Source: Paludibacteraceae bacterium (GTDB taxonomy: Bacteria; Bacteroidota; Bacteroidia; Bacteroidales; Paludibacteraceae). Taken from it: a stretch of DNA of 33,799 nucleotides. Made by a program: the position numbers and the translations under genes. A model generated the notes under the pieces. It did not search any database, had not been told where the DNA came from, and saw only the letters and a list, made by a program, of their open reading frames with translations. Location of the stretch: contig JAFSLP010000031.1 in NCBI GenBank assembly GCA_017448345.1, forward strand, positions 1-33,799, read 5' to 3'. Of this stretch, positions 16,403 to 25,554 are shown piece after piece (the stretch's first letter is position 1; the number at the start of each line of letters is the position of its first letter).

Positions 16403-17770
16403 ATGACGCAAACTCTTCAACAACAATGGGCGCAATGCCAGACTATTCTGGCTGACAATCTCACCGCCAGTGCTTACCAGACATGGTTCGCACCCATTGT
16501 ACCGTTGCAGTTTGCGGAAGGGGTCTTGGTTCTGCAGGTCAAATCACAGTTCGTAGCGGAATATATTGAGGAGAACTATATCCCTCTTCTCTCTGCCGCT
16601 ATCCTGCGCGTCTTCGGGCAGGGCACGCGTCTCGAATACAGAGTTCTCATCGACTCCGCATCCGGTGCGGGGACTATGCTGCCTTCTGCAGGACCTGCCA
16701 CACAAGGCAGACAGATGGTCGCCGGTCAGCGCCCTATGGGCAATTTTGACTCGCAGCTGAACACGCTATATACCTTTGACTCTTTCGTTGCCGGAGAACC
16801 CAACAAACTGGCGCGTACGGCGGGTATCACTATCGCCAAGCAGCCCGGTTCTACGGCTTTCAACCCGCTTTTTATATACGGCGGAAGCGGAGTGGGGAAG
16901 ACGCACCTCGCCAATGCTATCGGAAACCAAGCACGGCTCATCAACCCGCAGCTCCGCGTGCTCTATGTCAGCGCGAACACTTTCAAACTCCAATACCAAG
17001 ATGCCACCAAGACAAACCGCATCCCGGATTTCCTGAATTTCTATCAGTCGGTGGATGTGCTTATCGTGGATGACATCCAGTATTTTGCGGGGCTCAAAGG
17101 CACGCAGGACACGTTCTTTCATATCTTCAACCATCTCCAGCAGTTGCGCAAACAGCTTATCTTCACTTGCGACCGTGCTCCGGTGGAACTCAAGGATATC
17201 GAGGAACGCCTGCTTACACGTTTCAAGTATGGTCTGGCGGCGGAGATAACACGCCCGGACTATGAGTTGCGCAAGAATATCCTGCTTAACAAGATGCGCC
17301 GCGACGGCATTGCTCTGACGGATGAGGTCGTTGATTTCATTGCGCAGAATGTGAAGGACTCGGTGCGTGACTTGGAAGGGGTCTTGGCGTCTCTTCTCGC
17401 CCATTCGACGCTTACTGACAAAGAGATTGACCTTGCCCTCACGGAGAAAGTGGTGAGCCATATCGTGGCTATACAGCCGCATAAGACGACTGTCGGTGAT
17501 GTCATCGGTGCCGTGGCGAACCATTTCAACCTGCCCGAGCGGGCACTCCTTGCGCAGAACCGTTCCAAAGATATCGCACAGGCGCGTCATGTCGCTTTCT
17601 ATCTCAGCAAACAGCTCACCGGTTGCTCCCTCACGGAAATCGGTTTCAAGATAGGACGGCGGACACATGCTACGGTGCTGCATTCTGTCGCACTCGTCAA
17701 AGAGCAGCTGGAGTTTGACCCTGTCCTCCGCCAGCATGTCGCGCAGATTGAATCCGCCCTCAATGCCTGA
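16403..17770 (+). CDS. dnaA: Chromosomal replication initiator protein DnaA
   Basis: 455 residues. Domain I at about 1-85 (QQWAQCQTILADNLTASAYQTW), variable linker, AAA+ domain with Walker A GGSGVGKT (160-167) and Walker B VLIVDDI (about 219-225), and a C-terminal helix-turn-helix domain IV (about 365-450, ARHVAFYLSKQLTGCSLTEIG). It melts the origin and loads DnaB. The DnaA signature reads GRRTHATVLH where many bacteria have GGRDHTTVLH, so the acidic residue that contacts bases in E. coli (Asp433) is Thr here; His is kept. Own promoter upstream; convergent with groEL downstream. Confidence 0.97.
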   Translation: MTQTLQQQWAQCQTILADNLTASAYQTWFAPIVPLQFAEGVLVLQVKSQFVAEYIEENYIPLLSAAILRVFGQGTRLEYRVLIDSASGAGTMLPSAGPATQGRQMVAGQRPMGNFDSQLNTLYTFDSFVAGEPNKLARTAGITIAKQPGSTAFNPLFIYGGSGVGKTHLANAIGNQARLINPQLRVLYVSANTFKLQYQDATKTNRIPDFLNFYQSVDVLIVDDIQYFAGLKGTQDTFFHIFNHLQQLRKQLIFTCDRAPVELKDIEERLLTRFKYGLAAEITRPDYELRKNILLNKMRRDGIALTDEVVDFIAQNVKDSVRDLEGVLASLLAHSTLTDKEIDLALTEKVVSHIVAIQPHKTTVGDVIGAVANHFNLPERALLAQNRSKDIAQARHVAFYLSKQLTGCSLTEIGFKIGRRTHATVLHSVALVKEQLEFDPVLRQHVAQIESALNA

Positions 17771-17790
17771 TATACACATGCTTATAAACA

Positions 17791-17821
17791 AAGAAACGAC
17801 ATCCGCCGGATGTCGTTTCTT
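17791..17821. terminator. Bidirectional terminator between dnaA and groEL
   Basis: Perfect 31-bp palindrome with 15-bp arms (AAGAAACGACATCCG and its complement), usable in both directions: A-run on the left and T-run on the right. It lies 21 bp past the dnaA stop. Confidence 0.85.
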
Positions 17822-17828
17822 CTATTGC

Positions 17829-17848
17829 AACCGCCATGCATGGCGGTT
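17829..17848 (-). terminator. Palindrome immediately after the groEL stop
   Basis: Perfect 20-bp palindrome (AACCGCCATG arm) 3 bp beyond the groEL stop codon on the minus strand. Together with 17791-17821 it makes two hairpins in the groEL 3' end. Lacks its own T run, so it may stabilise the mRNA or pause polymerase ahead of the second hairpin. Confidence 0.6.
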
Positions 17849-17850
17849 CT

Positions 17851-19541
<1,691 letters not shown>

Positions 19542-19544
19542 GCG

Positions 19545-19820
19545 TCAGCATATTTTCGCCAGCACGTCGCTCTGACGCATAATCAGGAACTTCTCGCCGT
19601 CCAGTTCCAGTTCCGTACCTGCATATTTGCCGTACAGCACTTGGTCACCTGCTTTGAGTACCATTTTCTCGTCTTTGGTGCCTTCGCCTACTGCCAGCAC
19701 CTCGCCGCGTAATGGTTTCTCTTTTGCGCTGTCAGGGATGATGATGCCTCCGACAGTCTTTTCTTCTGCAGCTGCGGGCTTAACCAGCACGCGGTCTGCC
19801 AATGGTTGAATCTTGCTCAT
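19545..19820 (-). CDS. groES: 10-kDa co-chaperonin GroES
   Basis: 91 residues. The [20 protein letters not shown] opening, the mobile-loop region and the [14 protein letters not shown] block are typical. GroES forms the lid of the GroEL cage. First gene of the groES-groEL operon. Upstream I find no TAnnTTTG promoter and no CIRCE element; instead there is a -24/-12-like element (19885-19902). Confidence 0.97.
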   Translation of the reverse strand: MSKIQPLADRVLVKPAAAEEKTVGGIIIPDSAKEKPLRGEVLAVGEGTKDEKMVLKAGDQVLYGKYAGTELELDGEKFLIMRQSDVLAKIC

Positions 19821-19884
19821 AGTATATTTTGTTTTAAAATAGTTCTTGATTTCTTACAGCCCGAAGGGCGGTCACATTCTATAT

Positions 19885-19927
19885 CTCAATTCCCGTGCCA
19901 AAGCCCCTTCGTCTGCCAAAATGTCAG
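19885..19927 (-). promoter_or_regulatory. Possible sigma-54-type (-24/-12) promoter and inverted repeat upstream of groES
   Basis: Minus strand: TTTGGCACGGGAATTGAG. TGGCAC-N5-TTG matches the -24 box fully and the -12 box except that GC is GA. About 10 bp farther upstream is CTGACA-TTT-TGGCAG (19913-19927), an inverted repeat with one mismatch. The leader would be about 55 nt and includes a small GCCC-TTC-GGGC hairpin (19859-19869). Confidence 0.4.
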
Positions 19928-19929
19928 TC

Positions 19930-20106
19930 TTACCAGAACCGCCGTCCTTCCTCGCTGTATGCATAACCGGCTTGTTGCATTTGCTGTCTCAGTTCTGCCT
20001 CGTTGATATCAAGGTCTTCGCATAGTTCCGCCAGCGAACCATATTCATCCCGCAGTTTCATGTTGAAGAGACTGACCATCATTTCCGGATTAGTGGGTAT
20101 ATTCAT
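19930..20106 (-). CDS. DUF4250 small protein
   Basis: 58 residues, reading MNIPTNPEMMVSLFNMKLRD at the start, followed by a short helical region with LCEDLDINEAELRQQM and a YYSEE-like end. The MN(I/L)P-N-P-M-L-S-N-KLRD opening matches DUF4250, a small family of unknown function found in Firmicutes and Bacteroidetes. The frame is open upstream to 20307, but 20106 is preferred because the family begins there and a promoter -7 box lies at 20129-20136. Possible role unknown; the helix-turn-helix look of the middle is only an impression. Confidence 0.85.
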   Translation of the reverse strand: MNIPTNPEMMVSLFNMKLRDEYGSLAELCEDLDINEAELRQQMQQAGYAYSEEGRRFW

Positions 20107-20128
20107 TTCTGTTCCTGTTTTTACGCCG

Positions 20129-20160
20129 CAAAGGTACGACTTTTTTCTGACATATGCAAG
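20129..20160 (-). promoter_or_regulatory. Promoter of the DUF4250 gene
   Basis: Minus strand: CTTG (20157-20160), 20-bp spacer beginning CATATG, TACCTTTG (20129-20136). Divergent from and nearly a mirror copy of the glycosyltransferase promoter. Confidence 0.8.
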
Positions 20161-20186
20161 AAAATGAGACTTTTTCTTCCCCTGCG

Positions 20187-20218
20187 CTTGCATATGTCGA
20201 TTTTTTGTTGTACCTTTG
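20187..20218 (+). promoter_or_regulatory. Promoter of the glycosyltransferase operon
   Basis: CTTG (20187-20190), 20-bp spacer beginning CATATG, TACCTTTG (20211-20218). The start codon follows at 20254, giving a leader of about 30 nt. Confidence 0.82.
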
Positions 20219-20253
20219 CACCCAAAATAGAAAATCGCTAATTCGAAAATCAT

Positions 20254-21225
20254 ATGGATATATCCATCATCGTACCTTTGTATAACGAGGAGGAGTCGCT
20301 GCCGCACCTCTATGACTGGATTGTTCGCGTCATGGAGGAGAACAAGTTCTCCTATGAGCTCATCTTCGTCAATGACGGCAGCACCGATAACTCATGGCAG
20401 GTCATCGAGCAGCTGAAAGCCGGAAACGACAAGCGGAAGAACGCTGCTGGGCAGGTGCACGGCATCTGTTTCCGCCGTAATTACGGCAAGAGTGCTGCGC
20501 TCTATTGCGGATTTAAGGCGGCGCAGGGGAATGTCGTCATCACCATGGATGCCGACCTGCAGGACAGTCCCGATGAGATTCCGGAACTCTACCGCATGAT
20601 TACAGAAGACGGTTATGACCTCGTCAGCGGATGGAAACAGAAACGCTATGACAACGCCCTGACAAAGAACCTGCCTTCCAAACTCTTCAACGCTACGGCG
20701 CGCAAAGTGACGGGCATCAAACTGCACGACATGAACTGCGGACTCAAAGCATACCGCTGCGAGGTGGTGAAAAACATTGAGGTCTTCAGCGAGATGCACC
20801 GTTATATACCCTATCTCGCCAAGAACGCAGGCTTTACCAGAATCGGCGAGAAAGTGGTGCAGCACCGCAAACGCGAGTTCGGTACTTCCAAGTTCGGACT
20901 CGACCGTTTCGTCAACGGCTATCTCGACCTGCTCACTCTCTGGTTCCTCAATAAGTTCGGCAAGCAGCCCATGCACTTCTTCGGTTTGGTGGGCAGCCTG
21001 ATGTTCTTCATCGGTTTTATTGCGGTGATTGTCGTGGGCGGGATGAAATGGTACGCGCTCGCGCATGGCGTGAGAGCGATGCTCGTGGGCGTGAATCCGT
21101 ATTTCCATATCGCTATCCTGATGATGATTCTGGGATGCATGCTCTTCCTTGCAGGATTCCTTGCTGAGCTTGTCATACGAAACAGCCCCTCGAGAAACGA
21201 CTACCTTATCAAAAAAGAAATCTGA
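20254..21225 (+). CDS. Family 2 glycosyltransferase with C-terminal membrane helices (DPM1/GtrB-like)
   Basis: 323 residues. GT-A fold with IIVPLYNEEESLP start, VNDGSTD, and the metal-binding DAD (MDADLQDSPDE, about 99-109). Two transmembrane segments at about 237-262 and 283-312 place it at the inner membrane. Relatives transfer a sugar from a nucleotide or build polyprenyl-phosphate sugars for surface glycans; the exact acceptor cannot be told. Nothing in the neighbours defines a glycan locus. Followed after 14 bp by an unknown gene, likely co-transcribed. Confidence 0.9.
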   Translation: MDISIIVPLYNEEESLPHLYDWIVRVMEENKFSYELIFVNDGSTDNSWQVIEQLKAGNDKRKNAAGQVHGICFRRNYGKSAALYCGFKAAQGNVVITMDADLQDSPDEIPELYRMITEDGYDLVSGWKQKRYDNALTKNLPSKLFNATARKVTGIKLHDMNCGLKAYRCEVVKNIEVFSEMHRYIPYLAKNAGFTRIGEKVVQHRKREFGTSKFGLDRFVNGYLDLLTLWFLNKFGKQPMHFFGLVGSLMFFIGFIAVIVVGGMKWYALAHGVRAMLVGVNPYFHIAILMMILGCMLFLAGFLAELVIRNSPSRNDYLIKKEI

Positions 21226-21239
21226 CCCCTATTGGTGAC

Positions 21240-22457
21240 ATGCAGACTCTTGATGATCAGATAAATACGATTGAACGCGCCTTGGGAGAACGCATGATTG
21301 AGCATGCGTTGGTCATCGTTCGTTCGTGGCTCAACGAACTGGGCGAAAACAACCCCTATGAACAAGCGGCGGAAAGGATTCGCAAGACCTACGAAGAGCT
21401 CTTTGCGGAATGGTTGAGCGTGGGGACTGAAGATACGGACATCCGTCTCAACCGCCTCACCGGAGAGACCTACCAGCTCGTGGATGCTGTCTATGCCGCC
21501 CTGCGTGTCAAACGCGGGATGTCGCCGGATATGCACGGTTTCAATCCGGACCAGCCGCAGTCGGTGATGCACTATTTCGCCAACTGTGTACTCTTCCGGG
21601 ACAAAGACTTCGAATGGCTCAGGGACATATGCAATGACGAGGCACGCTCGGCTACTGCGCTCATGGCGGTCGGTGCTTTGGCGAAGAACATGCGCGAGTG
21701 TTTCAATATCGACGCTTTCCTCACCCTCATTGAAGGTATGAATGCCGCCAATGACATGGTCGCGGATCAGTGCATGGCTTCGGTCTTCATGCTCCTCATC
21801 CATTACGACATCCGTATCGATTTCTTCGAACAGCTCCAAGAGGCGTTCCTCGAGGCGTTCACGGCGCAGGAGGACGAAGGGGACCATGCTTTCGAAGTGC
21901 TCTGTGCTATCATCTCCTCGACCCGTCGCCCGGACGGTGAACAGGCAGGCAAGGTCACCTTTAACCAGCTGCCCGAAGAACTGCAGGAACTCATTGAGAA
22001 AACCGGCATGAAAGGGCAGATGAGTACGATTACGGCGTGGCTTCCGGAGTCGGAGCAGGAGTACGTGCAGGGCTTGGTGGAACTGTTGCCGGATACGTGG
22101 CTGTATGAAATCATAGTGGACGAGAATCCGGTACGTGCCTCTTTCATAGCGCAGCTCTATCTCTCTATCGGACGGATGGACCTGCTCTGGGATAATCTCG
22201 ACGTGGCGGAGCGATGGCTCGTCAAACAGTTGCGCGGAGGCTCTGCTGGTCCGATGGATTATATCAATTATGCCCACTGCCTGCTGCTTCGGGGGGACCG
22301 GATGATGGCGTATGAATACTACCGTCAGGCGCGCCAGTTGTGCAAGGGACCGAAGGAGTTCTTCAATCTCTTCCGTCCGGACAGGCGTGCGCTGGTCGAT
22401 CACGGCATTCCCGTCGAGCAGATCTACCTCCTCGAAGACCGTCTCATCAACCAATAA
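21240..22457 (+). CDS. Conserved-looking hypothetical protein, all-helical
   Basis: 405 residues, no signal peptide and no membrane segment, so cytosolic. The sequence looks almost wholly alpha-helical, acidic, and rich in E, L, A and M. The C-terminal part (about 295-385, with AQLYLSIGRMDLLWDNLDVAE and NYAHCLLLRGDRMMAYEYYRQA) looks like TPR-type helical pairs. I do not recognise a family or catalytic motif. It sits 14 bp behind the glycosyltransferase. Codon use and base composition match the neighbours, so it is likely native. A scaffold or adaptor is a guess. Confidence 0.8.
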   Translation: MQTLDDQINTIERALGERMIEHALVIVRSWLNELGENNPYEQAAERIRKTYEELFAEWLSVGTEDTDIRLNRLTGETYQLVDAVYAALRVKRGMSPDMHGFNPDQPQSVMHYFANCVLFRDKDFEWLRDICNDEARSATALMAVGALAKNMRECFNIDAFLTLIEGMNAANDMVADQCMASVFMLLIHYDIRIDFFEQLQEAFLEAFTAQEDEGDHAFEVLCAIISSTRRPDGEQAGKVTFNQLPEELQELIEKTGMKGQMSTITAWLPESEQEYVQGLVELLPDTWLYEIIVDENPVRASFIAQLYLSIGRMDLLWDNLDVAERWLVKQLRGGSAGPMDYINYAHCLLLRGDRMMAYEYYRQARQLCKGPKEFFNLFRPDRRALVDHGIPVEQIYLLEDRLINQ

Positions 22458-22491
22458 TGTGGTGTCTTTTTATGGATGTTTGGCGGCAAAA

Positions 22492-22535
22492 AGCGCGTTA
22501 TTAGCGCGTTATTAGCGGGTTATTAGCGCGTTATT
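22492..22535. repeat. 11-bp tandem repeat downstream of the 405-residue gene
   Basis: Four in-register units of AGCGCGTTATT (third unit AGCGGGTTATT). Same unit length as the arrays at 237-258 and 14658-14701 but unrelated in sequence. Sits in the gap between two convergent genes. A short TTCCCC/GGGGAA hairpin at 22571-22588 follows. Confidence 0.9.
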
Positions 22536-22630
22536 TCTGGCACGTTATACTACTTTGGACTCACTTTTTCTTCCCCCTTCATGGGGAACCGAGGGTGCTT
22601 GGTCTAATCTATGGAAAGGGGCTTTGGCTC

Positions 22631-24004
22631 TTAGAACGCTACGCCGATGCCTGCGTCGATGAACTCGGCGCGGACGCCGTGTGTCTTCAGACCCAACTGA
22701 ACAAACAGATGGTCCAGCACATGATACTTGAGCACGAACTGCATGTAGCACCATCCGTCCTGATAATTGCTGGCATCCGCGAAGTCATAGCGATAGAAAA
22801 TACCGCGGTTGAGCGGCGTACCGGCTTCGTCCATCTCTTTCGCGCCTTGACCTGTATCCCATGTTTTTTTGCCGGTAAACGGCTCCAGGTTCTTCACCGG
22901 GTCGAACACATAGAACCCGACATGGATACCGGCGGTCAGATTGCCGATGATGAACTCCGGCTGCACGCTGATACCCACGCGGAAACAGTTCTTCACGTTG
23001 CTCTCCTTCAGATACGTCTTGCCGAAATACGTGACAGGCGCATCCGGGAATGCCGCTTTGGCTTCAGGTATGCTGTTGCTCACGCAGGCATAATAGCCGT
23101 CATAGAAAGCATCCACACCGGCACCCACGCGGAAGATGGATAGCGGTACCCAATATGCGGCGGCTTTCACGGTGGCGATGCCGAAGAACAACTGACCGTT
23201 GCGGTTGTCGGCATAGTAGTTCTGTTTTGCGCCGCCTGTTGCACTAATCTCCACAGCCCATGGTTTGTCCACGCCGTCATACAGCTTTCTCGGCACATCC
23301 GGCTTCGGAGCTTGGTATGTACGCGTCGTATCCGCCAACTCCTTCGTACTTCGTACATCTTTCCTTCGTACATTAGCTTGGTATCTCACCCCTAACTCGC
23401 CGCCGAACATGTTATATCCGGCATTCGGGTGCATGAACGAACCGTTGCTGATATGCCGCCAGCCGCCGTTTAGTGTGATGGTCCAGCCGTTTTTGATAGG
23501 GAAATCCATGTATAACTCTAATGCCAGATACGCATTGAGAATGGAACCGATGGACCAGTTGGCGCCTTCATGGTCATGGTATGGATGAGTGCCTTCGTAG
23601 GTGTTGGAATAGCGTTTGGTCACTGCCGCCAGACCTACCGTCGGACGAAGACCGATGCCGAAATGCTTGCCGTTGTAGAATGGCTGGTTCATGTATCCGA
23701 AAGCCGTGAAGGCGGAACCGAGTTTGCTGTCATTGCCGAGGTTGAGATAGCCGGCGCCCACACCGATGGACGCGTTGTTCCATTGTTGCAGGCAATGCCA
23801 TCTGCCCGTCGGCAGAAACTCTACCGAGAAACTGCCGCCCAAGACAGGTCTGCCGCCTAACCACGGATCCACTTTGCCGTCTTTCATCATCATGGTACTT
23901 GTGCCGCTCAGACGGTAGGCTAACTCGTAATGAGGCATGGCAAACGCCTCCGCTATGCTGAAACAGAGACAAAATAATATTATTTTGTAGCGGTAATTTT
24001 GCAT
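22631..24004 (-). CDS. PagL-like outer-membrane protein (acyloxyacyl hydrolase family)
   Basis: 457 residues, signal peptide about 1-22 (ends AFA). The N-terminal half is a beta-barrel with the RHISNG...PNAG motif (H184, S186, N187), the His-Ser arrangement used by lipid A 3-O-deacylase PagL, so it may remove an acyl chain from lipid A. The protein is far longer than PagL (150-190 residues): residues about 230-457 form another barrel-like part ending in AGIGVAF. A 7-bp DNA repeat (23342-23370) encodes about residues 212-221, between the two halves. Divergent from murC with overlapping promoters. The hydrolase activity is inferred from family motifs. Confidence 0.72.
   Translation of the reverse strand: MQNYRYKIILFCLCFSIAEAFAMPHYELAYRLSGTSTMMMKDGKVDPWLGGRPVLGGSFSVEFLPTGRWHCLQQWNNASIGVGAGYLNLGNDSKLGSAFTAFGYMNQPFYNGKHFGIGLRPTVGLAAVTKRYSNTYEGTHPYHDHEGANWSIGSILNAYLALELYMDFPIKNGWTITLNGGWRHISNGSFMHPNAGYNMFGGELGVRYQANVRRKDVRSTKELADTTRTYQAPKPDVPRKLYDGVDKPWAVEISATGGAKQNYYADNRNGQLFFGIATVKAAAYWVPLSIFRVGAGVDAFYDGYYACVSNSIPEAKAAFPDAPVTYFGKTYLKESNVKNCFRVGISVQPEFIIGNLTAGIHVGFYVFDPVKNLEPFTGKKTWDTGQGAKEMDEAGTPLNRGIFYRYDFADASNYQDGWCYMQFVLKYHVLDHLFVQLGLKTHGVRAEFIDAGIGVAF
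23342..23370. repeat. 7-bp repeat inside the PagL-like gene
   Basis: Three copies of CTTCGTA: two adjacent (23342-23355) and a third at 23364-23370, separated by CATCTTTC. Located at the joint between the two halves of the protein. Confidence 0.7.
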
Positions 24005-24035
24005 GGCAAATGCTTATTTTGATTTTTTTCGGCTA

Positions 24036-24067
24036 CAAAATTACGAAATTATTTTGATATATGCAAA
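24036..24067 (-). promoter_or_regulatory. Promoter of the PagL-like gene
   Basis: Minus strand: TTTG (24064-24067), 20-bp spacer beginning CATAT, TAATTTTG (24036-24043). It overlaps the divergent murC promoter, so the two polymerase sites must compete. Confidence 0.75.
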
Positions 24068-24083
24068 TTTTTTTGTACCTTTG
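24053..24083 (+). promoter_or_regulatory. murC promoter
   Basis: TTTG (24053-24056), 19-bp spacer, TACCTTTG (24076-24083). The predicted start is about 20 nt upstream of the murC start codon. Likely drives the murC-ftsQ-ftsA-ftsZ cluster. Confidence 0.85.
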
Positions 24084-24108
24084 CACGCAATTTTCGGGAT
24101 AACTGCAA

Positions 24109-25554
24109 ATGATTAAGTCCAGCGATATACAGCATGTTTTTTTTCTCGGTATAGGCGGTATCGGGATGAGTGCCTTGGCGCGTTATTTCAAGCATCAGGG
24201 GTACATTGTTGCGGGCTACGACCGCACACCGTCGCCGCTGACCCGTGAGTTGGAGCAGGAGGGTATCTTTGTCACCTATGACGACGACCCTGCAATTTTC
24301 AATTCTCCATCCTCCATCCTCCATTCTCCATTCTCAATTCTCAATTCTCATCATACCTTGGTGGTGCGCACGCCCGCTGTGCCGGAGGATAATGCGATAT
24401 ACTCTTTCTTGCGCGGAAACGGGTTCGACATCCGCAAACGCGCAGAAGTTCTCGGACTCGTTACAAGGCAGATGAAGGCGCTTTGTGTGGCGGGGACGCA
24501 TGGCAAGACTACTACCAGCACCATGCTTGCACATCTCCTCTATCAGTCGGAGATAGGCACGAATGCCTTCTTGGGAGGTATCAGCATGAATTATGGCACC
24601 AACGTACTGCTCTGCAAGGATAGCGGTTATGTGGTCGTGGAGGCGGATGAGTACGACCGCTCTTTCCATCACCTGAGACCTTATATGTCTGTGGTGACAG
24701 CGGTGGACCCTGACCATTTGGATATCTATGGCACCCCGGAAGCCTATCGGGAAGCTTTCGCTTATTATACCGGGCTTATCACAAATACGCTGGTCATGAA
24801 GCACGGCATAGCCCTGCAGCCACGCCTGCAACCCGGTGTCAAATGCTACACCTATGGTGTAAGAAATGACCAAACGCCCAATGACCAAGCGGTAAATACC
24901 CCTGATTTTTACGCTGATGCTATCCGTGTGAAGAATGGTCAGATATATTTCGATTTCCATACGCCTGTCACCACGTTGCAGGACTTGCGTCTGGGTGTGC
25001 CCGTGTGGGTGAATATAGAGAATGCTGTGGCAGCGATGGCTGTGGCGTGGCTCAACGGAGTTACGGAGGAAGAACTGAGAAACGGTATAGCCTCTTTCAA
25101 GGGCGTGCAGCGCCGTTTTAACATCCATGTCAACACACCCCGTCTGGCGTATGTCGATGACTATGCGCATCATCCGGAAGAGATTGCTACATCCATTGAT
25201 TCCATCCGCCGTCTGTTCCCAAACCGGCATTTCATCGGCGTCTTCCAGCCGCACCTCTATACGCGGACACGCGATTTTGCCGATGAGTTCGCACGCGTGC
25301 TCGGAACAATGGACGAAGTGGTTCTGCTGCCGATCTATCCGGCACGCGAGGAACCGATAGAAGGAGTAAGTAGCGGGATGCTGCTGCAGAAAATCACCAA
25401 CCCGGACAAGAGTATCGTGCAGAAAACGGAACTGACGGACTTCTTGAAAAAGCGCTTGGCGGAACACCCGGAACCGGTGGTTATACTTACTGTGGGAGCC
25501 GGAGACATTGACCGTCTGGTGCCGCAATTGGAGAAAGAACTGGGTAATGAGTAG
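24109..25554 (+). CDS. murC: UDP-N-acetylmuramate--L-alanine ligase MurC
   Basis: 481 residues. Adds L-Ala to UDP-MurNAc, the first peptide step of peptidoglycan synthesis. N-terminal Rossmann domain (FFLGIGGIGMSALARYF), ATP-binding P-loop AGTHGKTTT near residue 130, central VEADEYDRSF, and the C-terminal HHPEEI and QPHLYTR blocks are intact. Two repeat-encoded insertions: residues about 63-81 (7-bp array, 24296-24351) and about 253-263 (15-bp repeat, 24865-24893). Both are in loops and leave the catalytic motifs untouched. Overlaps the ftsQ start by 8 bp. Confidence 0.97.
   Translation: MIKSSDIQHVFFLGIGGIGMSALARYFKHQGYIVAGYDRTPSPLTRELEQEGIFVTYDDDPAIFNSPSSILHSPFSILNSHHTLVVRTPAVPEDNAIYSFLRGNGFDIRKRAEVLGLVTRQMKALCVAGTHGKTTTSTMLAHLLYQSEIGTNAFLGGISMNYGTNVLLCKDSGYVVVEADEYDRSFHHLRPYMSVVTAVDPDHLDIYGTPEAYREAFAYYTGLITNTLVMKHGIALQPRLQPGVKCYTYGVRNDQTPNDQAVNTPDFYADAIRVKNGQIYFDFHTPVTTLQDLRLGVPVWVNIENAVAAMAVAWLNGVTEEELRNGIASFKGVQRRFNIHVNTPRLAYVDDYAHHPEEIATSIDSIRRLFPNRHFIGVFQPHLYTRTRDFADEFARVLGTMDEVVLLPIYPAREEPIEGVSSGMLLQKITNPDKSIVQKTELTDFLKKRLAEHPEPVVILTVGAGDIDRLVPQLEKELGNE
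24296..24351. repeat. In-frame 7-bp repeat array inside murC
   Basis: Eight in-register heptads of the form TTCTCMA/TCCTCCA, starting TTTTCAA and ending TTCTCAT. It encodes the FNSPSSILHSPFSILNSH loop. In the coding direction the units contain no stop codons in any frame, while the opposite strand would give TGA. Confidence 0.93.
24865..24893. repeat. 15-bp repeat inside murC
   Basis: Nearly two copies of AATGACCAAACGCCC, encoding NDQTP/NDQAV. The core AATGACCA also appears on the coding strand of the folK/cvpA arrays (458-487, 818-859). Confidence 0.75.

Noticed and set aside
19821-19929. CIRCE (HrcA) operator upstream of groES
   Set aside because: No TTAGCACTC-N9-GAGTGCTAA-like inverted repeat found.
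21201-22454. 417-codon leftward ORF opposite the 405-residue gene
   Set aside because: Antisense; the rightward frame has the better protein composition and is in line with the glycosyltransferase operon.
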